Part shown: piece by piece, positions 23,650-34,475 of the stretch
How positions within the stretch are numbered: the stretch's first letter is position 1
Layout of the letters: every line of letters starts with the position of its first letter
NCBI RefSeq assembly: GCF_000264905.1
Contig: NW_006763136.1
Coordinates: 477,934-541,933 of the forward strand
Direction of reading: 5' to 3'
Length of the DNA stretch: 64,000 bases
Source: Stereum hirsutum FP-91666 SS1
Taxonomy: Eukaryota > Basidiomycota > Agaricomycetes > Russulales > Stereaceae
Notes under the pieces: model-generated
Told to the model about the DNA's origin: nothing
Databases searched by the model: none
What the model saw: only the letters and a program-made list of their open reading frames with translations
Translations under genes and position numbers: made by a program

Positions 23650-26600
23650 ATGAAACACGCGGCAGATTTGAAGGAGAAGGGCAACAAACTCTTCAAAAGT
23701 GGCCGCTTGGCCGAGTAAGCGGACTCGATTGACTCCGACTGCAGACGAAACTGACCCGCTACCGCGGCGCCACCCTTTTCACTGTAACATGCGAAGAGCG
23801 GTGAAATGTTACTCAGAGGTCTGCCTGCTCCCCTATTCGACCACATTTCACATGGAACTCACTCGTGAATGCATGACAGGCAGAGACATTAGCTCCTCAA
23901 GATGCTGTCTATCCTTCCAACCTAAGTGCCGCATTATACGAGCTCGGGGATTATAAAGGCTCCTACGAGGCCGTGTGTCGTTCAAGCCGTCTTCTGACGG
24001 AGCAGGAGCTTGAATCACCTCTTTCGACGCGTCTCTTGATACGTCTCGCCAAAAGCTTGAGGTATGGTGTACGCTCTGGTTCCATCGCATCGGAAGACGT
24101 GGCAAAGGGGGCAGATGTCGTGGACAGATTGAGGTCTCTGGTTTGCAATGCCGGTGATGAGTCCTCGAGTTCTCTAATTGAAGCCCGTCGCGTGTGGGAT
24201 GAATGGAGGAATGTTGAGGCAGATATGAATAGAGTCGCGCTAGAGGCTGATGAAGCTCGCAAACGACTGGCACGACTTCCAATTTTCCGTCAAACAGCGT
24301 AAGCTTTCCTTACTACGATTGTGATTTGATGGAGTTTAGCTGATCCATATATGTTGCAGTGAGAGTGATTCACAACGAGAATTTTATTCTGTATGCATAT
24401 ACTGGGCGCCGTGTGCATGTTGCGTTGCTCTGACGTACATTGTGTAGGTCGGCAACGATGAAGTTATCAACATCGTCGAAGACTGGGGTCCTGAATCGGT
24501 ATACGAGGGAAGCGAGGATCCATTACCACTGAGCGATCTCCCTTTGTCCTGTCTGCAGCCTCTTGCTCTTGTCTTCGGCGGTGTCGGTGATGGTACGTGT
24601 GCTCTGCGCTCACTTTTACGACTACAACTCTCACTGAAAACTATCACATAGCACGGCATGTCTTCGGCTCACTCATTGGCCTCCATAAGGCGCATGCCAA
24701 ACTCGATGACCAAAGAAAAGACATCTTCAAGGCACACATGACGCTCATAGATATCCATCCTACTGCCCTCGCTCGAGACCTCTGCCTGTTCATGCTGCTT
24801 GAGGAGTTGATGAATGGGTCTGTCGGCGAAGAAGATGCGATCATCATCAAAGCGACTCTATTTTACTCCTATCTCGGAGTGCTGATGCCTATTTACTGTT
24901 ATACCAAGTGAGCGACTTCGTCCGACTCGACATTTCTCGGAGACTAAACCCCTCTTCGTTTCTCATCTTTAAGGTGGATGGATGTCGTTAAAGATCTCCG
25001 GATCCGCCTTGCTGCCAATCCTCCCGATCTTCCTTCATGGTTTCATGTCCTTCCAGAGTCCATTCCGGGGATCATGTCGTCTTTGAAATATTGGGAGACC
25101 TCTCTTGGCAAAAAGACAGTGAAGGGTTCCCTCGCCATGCACAATGTACCCCGTGGTCCTTCCCATATCGAAGATACCGTGCCTGCCCTTAGACATCAGA
25201 TGGAGAAGAAAAAGGCCGAGGACCGGAATTGGATCGAATCGCAGTTAGACACTTATTCAGAGGCGGACGTTATAGGTCTAGTGAGTCACTCACCATTGAC
25301 CCACACCCGTATGATAACTGTTAAACGAGTCCGAATCGGTGCCATTGAACAGGGAACGAATCTGGCGGGCCACGAGCCTTGTCCTCCCGACCCAGCTGGG
25401 AAGAAAAAGTGGCTGGCAGAAACGCGAAAACTGCTGATAGATTTGATGACGGATGATAATCTTGGGAGTATAGATACGAAACCGGAGATGTTGAAAGAGG
25501 ATTTGTTCTACCGGCGAGTCTTTCTCGTTAAACATATTCTACTGGTTATGCAGAGCCCCTGATTGCTCAACCGTTTGACCGATCTAGTCAGAGTAAAATA
25601 TTTGTTCCACATCCGATGTTATGGCATCGTCATGAAGCGCTCGAAGATATTTGGACCGGTTTCAGAGATCTAAAACGACATGAAGGGCCGGCCGCAGATG
25701 AGCTAAAGATCAATGTGTGTATCATGATTGGGACAAAATATGAGCGTAGCGGGAGCTGAGACATCGACAAATTAAAGTTCGCTGCTAGTATGGCAAAGAC
25801 AATCAAACCGAATCCGTCGCTCTTCGTCAGTGATCTTTGACCTTCCTAACGTAGGCCCTGTGATGTTGCTGATGGTGTTTTGTGGCACAAATAGGATCGT
25901 AGTCAAGGAGCCACTTATCCAGACATGAACGTTGATCCTTTCAAGGCCGTCAAGGAGATCAATAACTTTAACATTCGGATGGGTCTGGTCGGCGATCGCG
26001 ACTCTCTCGAAGGAGACGTTGACAAGAACTATCCTTCATTCTCTGTTGGCGAAGTCTTCTTCGATAATGTCGTGACGGCCGTGAGAGCATTGAAAGGACG
26101 TGTCGTGCTCGAAGTTATACACGACGATCTTAGTGCGGCGCTCTCAAAAATACGGGTTGGGGCAGTGGTAAGACCGACTGAATTTCCACGGAAGTTCATG
26201 CGCATGTGGCTCAGTAATGTACCGTAGGTGACCTATACGTTCTGCTCACAAACGTTCATTTGATGACGTGTTTACCTTGCCTTTGCAGCGATTACACCCA
26301 TGGACCGATGAACACCGCGGTGTTTAGTATGCCAGCCCTCGAAGTACAACCCGGAGCAAACGCCACAGCAAACTGTCTCCTGAACACAGGCTGCTGGAAC
26401 GGCGGCGAAGAATTCTTCCACTTGTATGCCATATCTATATCTGTCCCTGCACCTTCATCTGCTGACATCCTGCGCCAGCTATACTCTTCTTCGTATCGTA
26501 GATGCTCCTCGCTTCCTCGGCTGTGAAGTTGTCAACATGACACCCGCTTGGGGGCTCATTACTCTTGTTCCCCAACAGCTACCTCGACCATTATCCGAAC

Positions 26601-27440
26601 TTGCCACTCGCGATGAACTCTACACATGGCTCTCCCGGACCCTTGTCTATATTCTCGCCCCAGGGCACCCTTCCCGCGAGTCTTACCGCTGCAGATACCC
26701 CAATAACCTCGTCTCTTTCGTCGGCCTGCTCATTCATCTCCATAACGTTGGCTTCCCGTGCCATTGGCTGTCCGAATACCTCCAAGTACTCATTTCGGAC
26801 AACCTTACTACCGATGTCGCACCATATCGGGGTGAACTCCCGATTCCACTCACTGAGCTCAATCGTCGCGTACCTAAGCGCAAGATCAACCTCGAACCTT
26901 GGCTCATTGAGTTCGAAAACATTCTCGCCACAGCCTACGAAGCCCTCCCCTTCCCTGCCTCGCTGCACCACCCTTCCTTTGCTACGTCGCATACGGAAAT
27001 AGGCACCTTCGAAGTCCACCTTTCGCGTGAAGAGTTTGACCTGATGACAACGATGAAGATTCTCTCCCCTCTCGACCCAATCGTATCCATCATGTTCTTC
27101 AAACCTGTCGCCAACGTCGATCCCAACGAACTAGTCCGCCAGATACCACAGCTGCTGGACGGTAAGAGGGGGAACGGCTCGGCGAAGGGCCAGATGTGCA
27201 TTTTGACGAGCGTGGAGAGGTGCGAAATTTCGACAGGGTTGGTTAGGTGGAGGATGAGTAGGGAAAGGGCGGCGAAGATGAAGGCGAATGGGTGGAATAT
27301 GATGGGGTATAGGTTTGATATGGAGAGTTCAGGTGAGTTTCAATTTCGCGGCTTTGTATCTGATCGTGTGTGCTCATTTTTGGTTGGTTGAAGTGACGGA
27401 CCCGATTCCTTCGTCGCGCTGGACGGAGGTTCAAGTTTAA
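23650..27440 (+). CDS. TPR and DUF4470 domain protein, copy 2
   Basis: About 981 aa, paralogue of the minus-strand gene at 7854-11581. Exons: 23650-23714, 23797-23818, 23880-24298, 24360-24390, 24448-24592, 24652-24907, 24974-25280, 25353-25513, 25588-25714, 25778-25825, 25895-26223, 26289-26423, 26479-27332, 27394-27440. The 22-, 48-, 135-, 307-, 854- and 47-nt exons have identical lengths in both copies. The N-terminal TPR reads LKEKGNKLFKSGRLAE, and DUF4470 shows LVFGGVGDARHVFGS and TLIDIHPTALARDLCL. The end of exon 8 is uncertain: the homologous phase-2 position needs a GC donor (GCGAGT at 25514), while a weaker GT at 25518 with acceptor at 25591 also keeps the frame and would change one or two residues. 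Molecular function is unknown; TPR suggests a chaperone or scaffold partner. Confidence 0.86.
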
Positions 27441-28013
27441 GCGAAACGTTTCGGAGAAGTTGTATCGGTGCCACAATGAGTGGCCGGAAGATACTGCCGG
27501 CATCTTAGTGACTGTATTCGCATTTCACTAACTTAAAGATCGTGTAGTTCATCCTGTATCAAAATGTGCTTCCTATTGTGTCATTTTTTGCTGCTCTTTT
27601 CTGTCCGCTGATATTAATGGATAGTGCGACTGACGACAGAAATTGTTTACACCGTACGATGTATGCTCAAAAAGAATTCGTAAGTCCTCCGACTCCTCCG
27701 TAGGCGTAGCATCTTAGAAACCGACCCCCCTTCGACCTCGTCCTTGCCCGCGGTTGTATATGGTCCCACATGTGGATCTCTTCCGAATCACACGTCAGAG
27801 AAAAAAATCGAATATTCGACGTTAACAATTTGCCACATTTACTTCAGAGTACATACAGATAAAATCAACAACATCGGCAATAACTACTTCGATATGAATA
27901 TATGATATTTGGCTGGTAAATTGAGCAAGCTCGCAATGATGAAGAGAACGAAAATCCAGCATCATTGGCTTGTACTGTAGATAAAAGAACGAAAGGTCAA
28001 CGGACACACCGCC
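27441..28013. other. Convergent spacer, DUF4470-2 and P450-3
   Basis: 3' regions of two converging genes. No gene, repeat or pseudogene recognised. Confidence 0.45.
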
Positions 28014-30523
28014 TCAATATTTCACAGCCTTCAGCCTCAGAGGCAGATAGCCTCCCTTCCCCTCCGTCACAGGCTGCAACGTCGGCGAAATCGCCGTACG
28101 TACTTTCGCACCTGTATCATAAACCTCGAACGACCGGATGAGCGTGGCGAGGATGACCTTGAGCTCTGCTACAGCTATGCCCCCCAAAATTAACCGCGCA
28201 GAAAATTTTCGTTAGCGGTGGAAAATCCTCGGCGAGGAGGAAGGCACTAGGTACCAGGTACGAGGGGAGGGGGGTAGTGAGGGGAGAAATGAGAGGGGAG
28301 AAAGGGTCCTTACCAAGCCGATATCCAATACAACTCCGCGGACCATCGCAGAACGTTGTGATGTTTCCCCATCCGTGGGGGAGTTCGCTTGCCGGTTTGA
28401 CGCCACCTTCTTCGATCCAACGTTCAGGCTTGAAGGTTTGGCTGTCGGGTCCCCATACTGCGGGGTTAACGTTGAGGGCGGCGAAGGGGATTTGGAATAT
28501 CTACATATGCAGGTAAACGGCCGATTCGGTGCTTATAAAAGAACGGGATGGGTGGGAGAGTGGAACCAGAGAAATACCTGTCCGGCTTTAACGGGTATAG
28601 TGTTTACAATACGGCCATCCGAGGTGTGGACAGGCATGTTGAGAGGTATCACGTCGTCTTCGAGCGCCACACGGTCTGTACGCGGTGCAGCGGGATGCAG
28701 CCGAAGTCTGGGAGAATGAATGTTCAGCGGGCATATATTTACAGTTGGTGGCGGAAGAAAGCACGTACCCCTCTCTCACGACTGCATCAAGGTACTCAAG
28801 CTTCTGCACAGCATCGAAATCGAGCTCACCGTCGCCTAGCCTGGCGATTGCGTTGCGGAGCTTGGTTTGGCTGTTTTGGTCTCTGGCAAGGTCGAGTAGA
28901 GTCAACGTCACTAGACGATGGACATGAGGCAAGCATCAAACGTGCAAATGTGAGGAGAGCGTACGCGAAGCAGCGGATGTCTCGTGGCCAACCATACTGT
29001 GGTTGACAATAATTTGGTGACGGATCAGAATTTGTACTGAGAACGGGACCGAGCATGGACTCACATGAATGTGGCAACCTATGGCACATCATGATAGCCA
29101 TGTCAGCGATACAATGACATTAAAAGAAAAGTATGCACTCACATTGTCAGCGATTTGCCGGTTCGACAGACCCTGGCCATTATTCCTCCTCTTCGCCTGC
29201 ATTAACAAACTCAAAATATCCTTCCCACTCCGCCCACCATTTACTCCATGTCCATTTACCTCCTCCTTTCCACCGCCTTCCTTCTCTTCCCGCTCCAGGA
29301 TGACATCGGCCAACCTCGAAACTACTCCTTTCGTCACACCCTCTCCGATGCTAGAAGCAATGAAAGGAAACATGCCGATGACGAAGGGTGCTAAGAAGCC
29401 TGCATAAGAGATACCCATATTGACGTCTTTGTTCCAGGAGTCTGTGATGAGTTTGGCTTCGGGCGATTGACCAGATTGGAAGTCATGGCCGAAGGCGACA
29501 CGACCGATGATGTCCAAACTGACGCAGGAAGATTAGTTTCTGCACCACGAATGTCGAAGTTGAATGAACATACGTGCATGCTGAGACTTGAGGACAGATA
29601 TTAATGGTCATATCTCCTTTCTCCGACTCCAACTTGTTCATAAGCCGGTTCTCAAGCTAGAATCGTACGGCAGCGTTAATAATATAGCCGTCAAAATCAG
29701 AGAAGGACGAACCTTCTGCGCTGATTCTAGGATGTCATCGGACATTCCTCTAACGCTCTCAGGTCTGCAAAAAAAGTGAGCAGGTGTACATGAAACTGGG
29801 AAGGTGCATTGTACTCCACAAGACACTCACGTGAAAGCCGGGGCTAGCAGCCTGCGTTGCTTCTTGTGTTCGTCGCCTTCTGCCCATACCAGGCTCTTTC
29901 CGAGAAGTTTTACGATAATCGGTCTGTTAGAGAAAACTGTCAAGAATCAGACTCGAAAAAAATAAGGATCCCACACTACCGGAATGCCGGAGCTTTGGCT
30001 GAATAACATAGAGAACAAAAACGCCTGTCAACAAAATTCAATGAAGAGAACTCGGAGAGCAGACTAACTGTAGCGGTCTGTATATTGGAAGATATGCTGG
30101 GCAGCTGCGTTATCAGCAATCACAATCTATGAATGGACAGTCAGCCTCCTGATCATCGTTCGTATCGTACATGGCACACTGACCACATCCTGGCCGAATA
30201 ACGCAGCTTTGATCTTGTATACGGATCCAAGCTCGCGCATCCAATCGACGTACTTCTCGCAAGCCTGGTGCAAGAATAGAGTACGCTCATGTCCCCATAT
30301 CCAGCTCGCTTCTTTGGCGCTCTGCGTGATGATCGTATGTAGATTAGCCTTGCTATATCAGAGGGGCATCGGAATTGCAGGAGCTAGTGTAGTTAGCTCC
30401 GCTTACCGGTGAAGAGAGAGTCTGAACGTCTTTGGGCTGTTTAGTGCCGACAGCAACGCGCACAAGCAGCACGGACAGGACGGAAACCGAGAGGATGACG
30501 GAGGGAGATGCCAGACATTCCAT
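28014..30523 (-). CDS. Cytochrome P450 monooxygenase (P450-3)
   Basis: 533 aa from 14 exons: 30523-30407, 30321-30184, 30126-30069, 29998-29980, 29923-29831, 29764-29713, 29656-29574, 29518-29143, 29078-29065, 28996-28965, 28910-28769, 28707-28578, 28500-28314, 28174-28014. It belongs to a different P450 family from P450-1 and P450-2. The N-terminus is a hydrophobic anchor (SVILSVSVLSVLLV), followed by SWIWGHE, GEGVTK, I-helix MVGHETSAAS, ExxR in VVREGLR, PERW, and heme loop FCDGPRSCIGYRL with the Cys ligand. The smallest exon is 14 nt and is confirmed by the paralogue P450-4. It is transcribed divergently from the 7TM-like gene that starts 1.1 kb away. All splice sites are GT-AG and the frame is intact. 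The substrate is unknown. Confidence 0.93.
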
Positions 30524-31601
30524 CGCCGGAGTTAGCCACGCCAAGTCTCTACAAGTAGCTGCAGTATTAGATGTCTAGCCTTGCTAGAGTGAGTATGCTG
30601 ACACCCGAGGCGGGCTGACGTTGATGATGAAATGAGGGAGAGAGACCAGTTAAACGACAGCCCCCCTCTCTTGAAGCGATTCTTCAAAGCTGGAGCGCGT
30701 TGTAAATAAGGAGACAATAAACAACCATAACTCCAGATACTTAACTCCTCGGAAATATCATGAGAAGAGCTAGAGCGGGTTAGGATGGGCCACATGAATA
30801 TCTTACGGCAAAATGTGATCTGTTCAGAAGGGACAGTGGTGTGAGTGCTGCGCCGTTATTCGGGATCCTTCCACCTTTTGTGGATGTGGCGGAGCTTCGG
30901 CGAATTCCGGACATCTAGATTTGACAAAAACCAGTGTTTGTTGGGCACCCTCTTGTGTCCATGCCGTACGTCTTCCACACGGAGCCAAGGTCAGTTCTCA
31001 CGACTATTATACTCAACAATTGCATGCTGCTAGCGACGGTGAAAATGATACCCGCAAAGCACCGCTTCGAGGCCTTCTAAGAGAAGAGTCTCGGTGCACG
31101 AGAAGCTTCATTATTCCACCGTCCTTCCGATGGAGCACAAAAATTACTTGTCCTCCTATTTCTCACCAAGACAGTTCGTGGACTTCCAAGCAAGTACGAA
31201 TAGTATGGGTCAATTGTTTGCGCTGCGTCCTCACAGAGCATCTGCCACCGGCCACCGGTGGTTTTGTATAGACGCTTGAGATCTAAAAGTGAGGCGCCGA
31301 GGTCGGCCAGGTGGTTCAAGCGGACCACATTTGAGAGCGAAGATGGGAGGATGTGGATTTGATGTGGATAGACCGGACGACCACGGGAAATCAACTGTTG
31401 CTTTTAGGTTATCCAACCTCCATGTGCGAAGTCTTACCTCAGTCCAGCGCTTCATGGGCCCCCCCATCGTCCCAAGGCCTTCCCCGTTTCTTTCGCAGCA
31501 ACCACCTTCCTTACACGTATAACTGCCACGGGCCTTTGGCCCGCCACCCCTGCCCCTCCTTTCCCTACCACCTCCACCTCCAAAGCACGCTCTTTTCAAG
31601 G
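30524..31601. promoter_or_regulatory. Divergent promoter of P450-3 and 7TM-like gene
   Basis: 1.08 kb separates the start codons of the two divergently transcribed genes. No coding sequence is supported. The mirror-image pair at 48550-49752 has a spacer of similar size (1.2 kb). I could not see clear sequence identity between the two spacers by eye. Confidence 0.5.
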
Positions 31602-34057
31602 ATGGTTGATTGGCAATCCCCAGTTGAATTGGCACATGATTCAGGTTCGCCTTTGATGCTTGTTCGTTTTGATGAACGTCACAGTTGATGGTAATTCCCC
31701 AACAGCCGCGTTTTCCAGCTTCATGCACGCGTTGCTTGGACTCTACATGTACGTCCGTAGGTTTCTTTCGACGTGTTCTCGTGTTAATCAGTGCTCGACT
31801 TAGTTGGGAGTGGTTCAGTATGCGTGTTCCACAGTGTCAGGCCCTTCCTTACACTGACGAAATGTCCTCAAAGCCTCTCTCGATTTTGAATTCGCACTTC
31901 TCTCGCGGAAAAGGAGGTTCAGATGGCCACTGGTATGGAATTATGAGCATACCTAGGCGTAGTCATACTCATACCAACACCCCAGATGTTCTACTTCCTC
32001 GACCGGTACTCTATACTTGCCGCGCTCATTGGACTGTGAGTACGAGCGACAAAGTGCTAGGGGTCAGGCATTGGCTAATTCTGTTGCGAATTGGGTAGCG
32101 CCGTCTCCTTGAACGTAACAACGTGAGTGCCGCATTGTTATATCGGCGCTAGCGCCCCTGACGCGTCGTGTCTTGCCTCATTGAAAACAGACCAATCGAT
32201 TGCCAAAGCTTGTATACCTTCAACCAGCTTGCCGGTAACTTCGCCATTGGGTTCTCCAGCATCAACCTCTCCCTCCGCACGTATGTGTCCCGTCTGTCCA
32301 ATATGAATCTAATGATCACCTTCGTACAATTATAGAATCGCAGTATGGTCTCAATCGATGAAGATTGTTGTTCCACTCTCAGTCATCATCATTGGCCACT
32401 GGTTCTTACTCCTTCGAAGCATCGTCATCGTCAAGGTCGAATGGACCTCCGGTGGATGTACCATCACGTCGACAAACACGTCATGGCTCTCTGCCATATA
32501 CATCTACACAATGTGCTTCGATCTAATCGTAACCGTTCTGCTTGCATGGAAGTTGTTGCGCCCGGCGATGGGAGCTCGATCGCATTCTAATCGGTTGACC
32601 GAAATGGTGTTTGGAGACGGTTTGATTTATTTTCTAATTGCGTGAGCTGTTTTTATTCCCTTTTGTACGCTGTGGATAATACTGATAGTACGAAACCAGT
32701 TTCTTGTCGAATTTGATCGCGGTGGTATGTTTCCGAAGGTTGAGTTGTTTCTGTGTTCCTGGGCTGACGCACGGAATTCTGCAGATTTTCATCTTCCTGG
32801 ACTTGAACGCAGTGATGTCTGTCATCGCTGAGGTCCCAGCTGCGGTGGCTTCTGCCGTGAGCATTCTATTTCCGTTTCCTTGGTGTCCAGCGATCACACC
32901 GTTCTCCTCGCTGCACATCCTCTCTCCACGATCTTTTTCACCATGCGAATCCATATTCACCCGCGGAAATACACTCCGTTACTTGATGTCTCTTCCAAAA
33001 TAGTTCTCGGTCGGCACGAAGAGACACGAAGCAGCGCTGATATACTCTACTCCCAGATCGTGGCATGCCGTGTCGTTAGGCGGCTTGCAAACTTCTCGCA
33101 TGGTACTGCCGGAGCAGAAATGTTCACGTACGTCGTCTGCCCGGTTCAATCTCTACGCTTGGCACTCCCTCTACATTCAACATACACCCTTCCTCTCCTC
33201 CCATCCCTGTCCGCATAATCCATCTTGCCGAACCTTAAACATATTCCTATACGAGAGACCCAGTCCTCGGTCCACGATTATCTAAATTTGCATGTTCTAA
33301 TTTCGCCGTGAACCTCGGTACTGACGTTTTCCCCATTTTTCGCACCCCACACCGATATTCCGCGGTTTCCTGTCGTTTTTTTCACAAACTCCGTCTTCTC
33401 AACTCTCAACGTTCCTGTACCGCACACTCGAACATCTGGATACCTCGGCGGCCGCCTGCACTTCCTTTACCGCCCTCTGCAGTACTGATATACCGACGAC
33501 CACCCTGAAATTCGAGACTGGTGGGCAACGAGTGGATTTTTCTACCGCCAAGGCGCCACACAGCCCCAAAAATCTTCGCGTCCAGGTAAGCACCATGCTC
33601 CGCTTCAACCCGAAGGACATCTTCTGTGGTCCAAGGCTGTCACACCACAGCGTTTCATTCAAACCGCTTCTGCAGCTGACGTTTTCATCTTACTTCCATT
33701 ATTATTCCTTATCTGATCATACCTTCCTAATTGTTTCGTTCTGACATTGATCACAATTTCCCGTTTCAGATGCACACCGAGACGTTCAGGAACATGGACG
33801 GCGATATTGAGCTGAACATAAACACACGAACGACGGGCGACACGACTAACGTTGGTTCGGACCCCAGTCCCAGCACCTCTGACCTGCATAAGTACAATAT
33901 CGGACACGACGAGACGACATACAATGTTGACGTCGAGTCGGAACTGCAGTATGATACTGAGGGTAGGGTGCTGAATTATGACGTTGGAAGCGCGGACATG
34001 TACGGTGATGACGGATCGAGGAAGATCCGGATGGAGTTCAAGAGGCAACAATCGTAG
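31602..34057 (+). CDS. 7TM-like integral membrane protein, basidiomycete family (copy 1)
   Basis: 395 aa from 13 exons: 31602-31644, 31706-31748, 31804-31817, 31874-31932, 31986-32035, 32099-32122, 32191-32280, 32336-32641, 32700-32724, 32785-32856, 33057-33127, 33483-33585, 33770-34057. Successive hydrophobic segments fit about seven helices (for example SFMHALLGLYMWEWF, IVVPLSVIIIGHWFLLL, WLSAIYIYTMCFDLIVTV). Conserved landmarks are SLDFEF, RFRWPL, CQSLYTFNQLAGN, VFGDGLIYFLIA, LNAVMSVIAEVPAAVAS and IVACRVVRRL. The C-terminal tail is hydrophilic and probably cytoplasmic. The family is common in Agaricomycetes and resembles fungal receptor-like proteins (DUF6533-like), but no ligand or signalling role is known to me. 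The paralogue at 46845-48549 confirms the exon chain. This copy has one extra 56-bp intron and three longer introns near its 3' end. Confidence 0.87.
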
Positions 34058-34475
34058 GATTGCTGTTTGATGCGTTCGCTGTCCAGAGCGGTTAGTGCGC
34101 GCTCTTGTTGTACGTTTTCTTGGGTGGTGTGTATACCTTCTGGTTTCGACGTCAGTACACCGGTACGATACTGTCTTTATGTGCTCTCTCTCTCACACGC
34201 GCGCATTATATCCTCACGACCAACAAAAAAAAATAGTCCCAGACTGTACCACGATTTCTGCAGCCTCGTCACTGCTCTGCCGCTTTTGTTGTTGTGATGT
34301 CGTGCCTTCTGTTCTCCTCCCGATGCTCATTGTTTATTGCGCATTTAAATACCTAGTAGCATCACCATGTCACATCAATGAAAATGTACTTATACTTGCT
34401 ACATGGAATTCTCGGTTCAACCCTCATAGGCCCGGCCCATGCGCATTTAGCGCTTCGTGTACTCGCAGTCTGATC
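34058..34475. other. Convergent spacer
   Basis: 3' regions of the 7TM-like gene and the F-box/LRR gene. No feature recognised. Confidence 0.45.
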
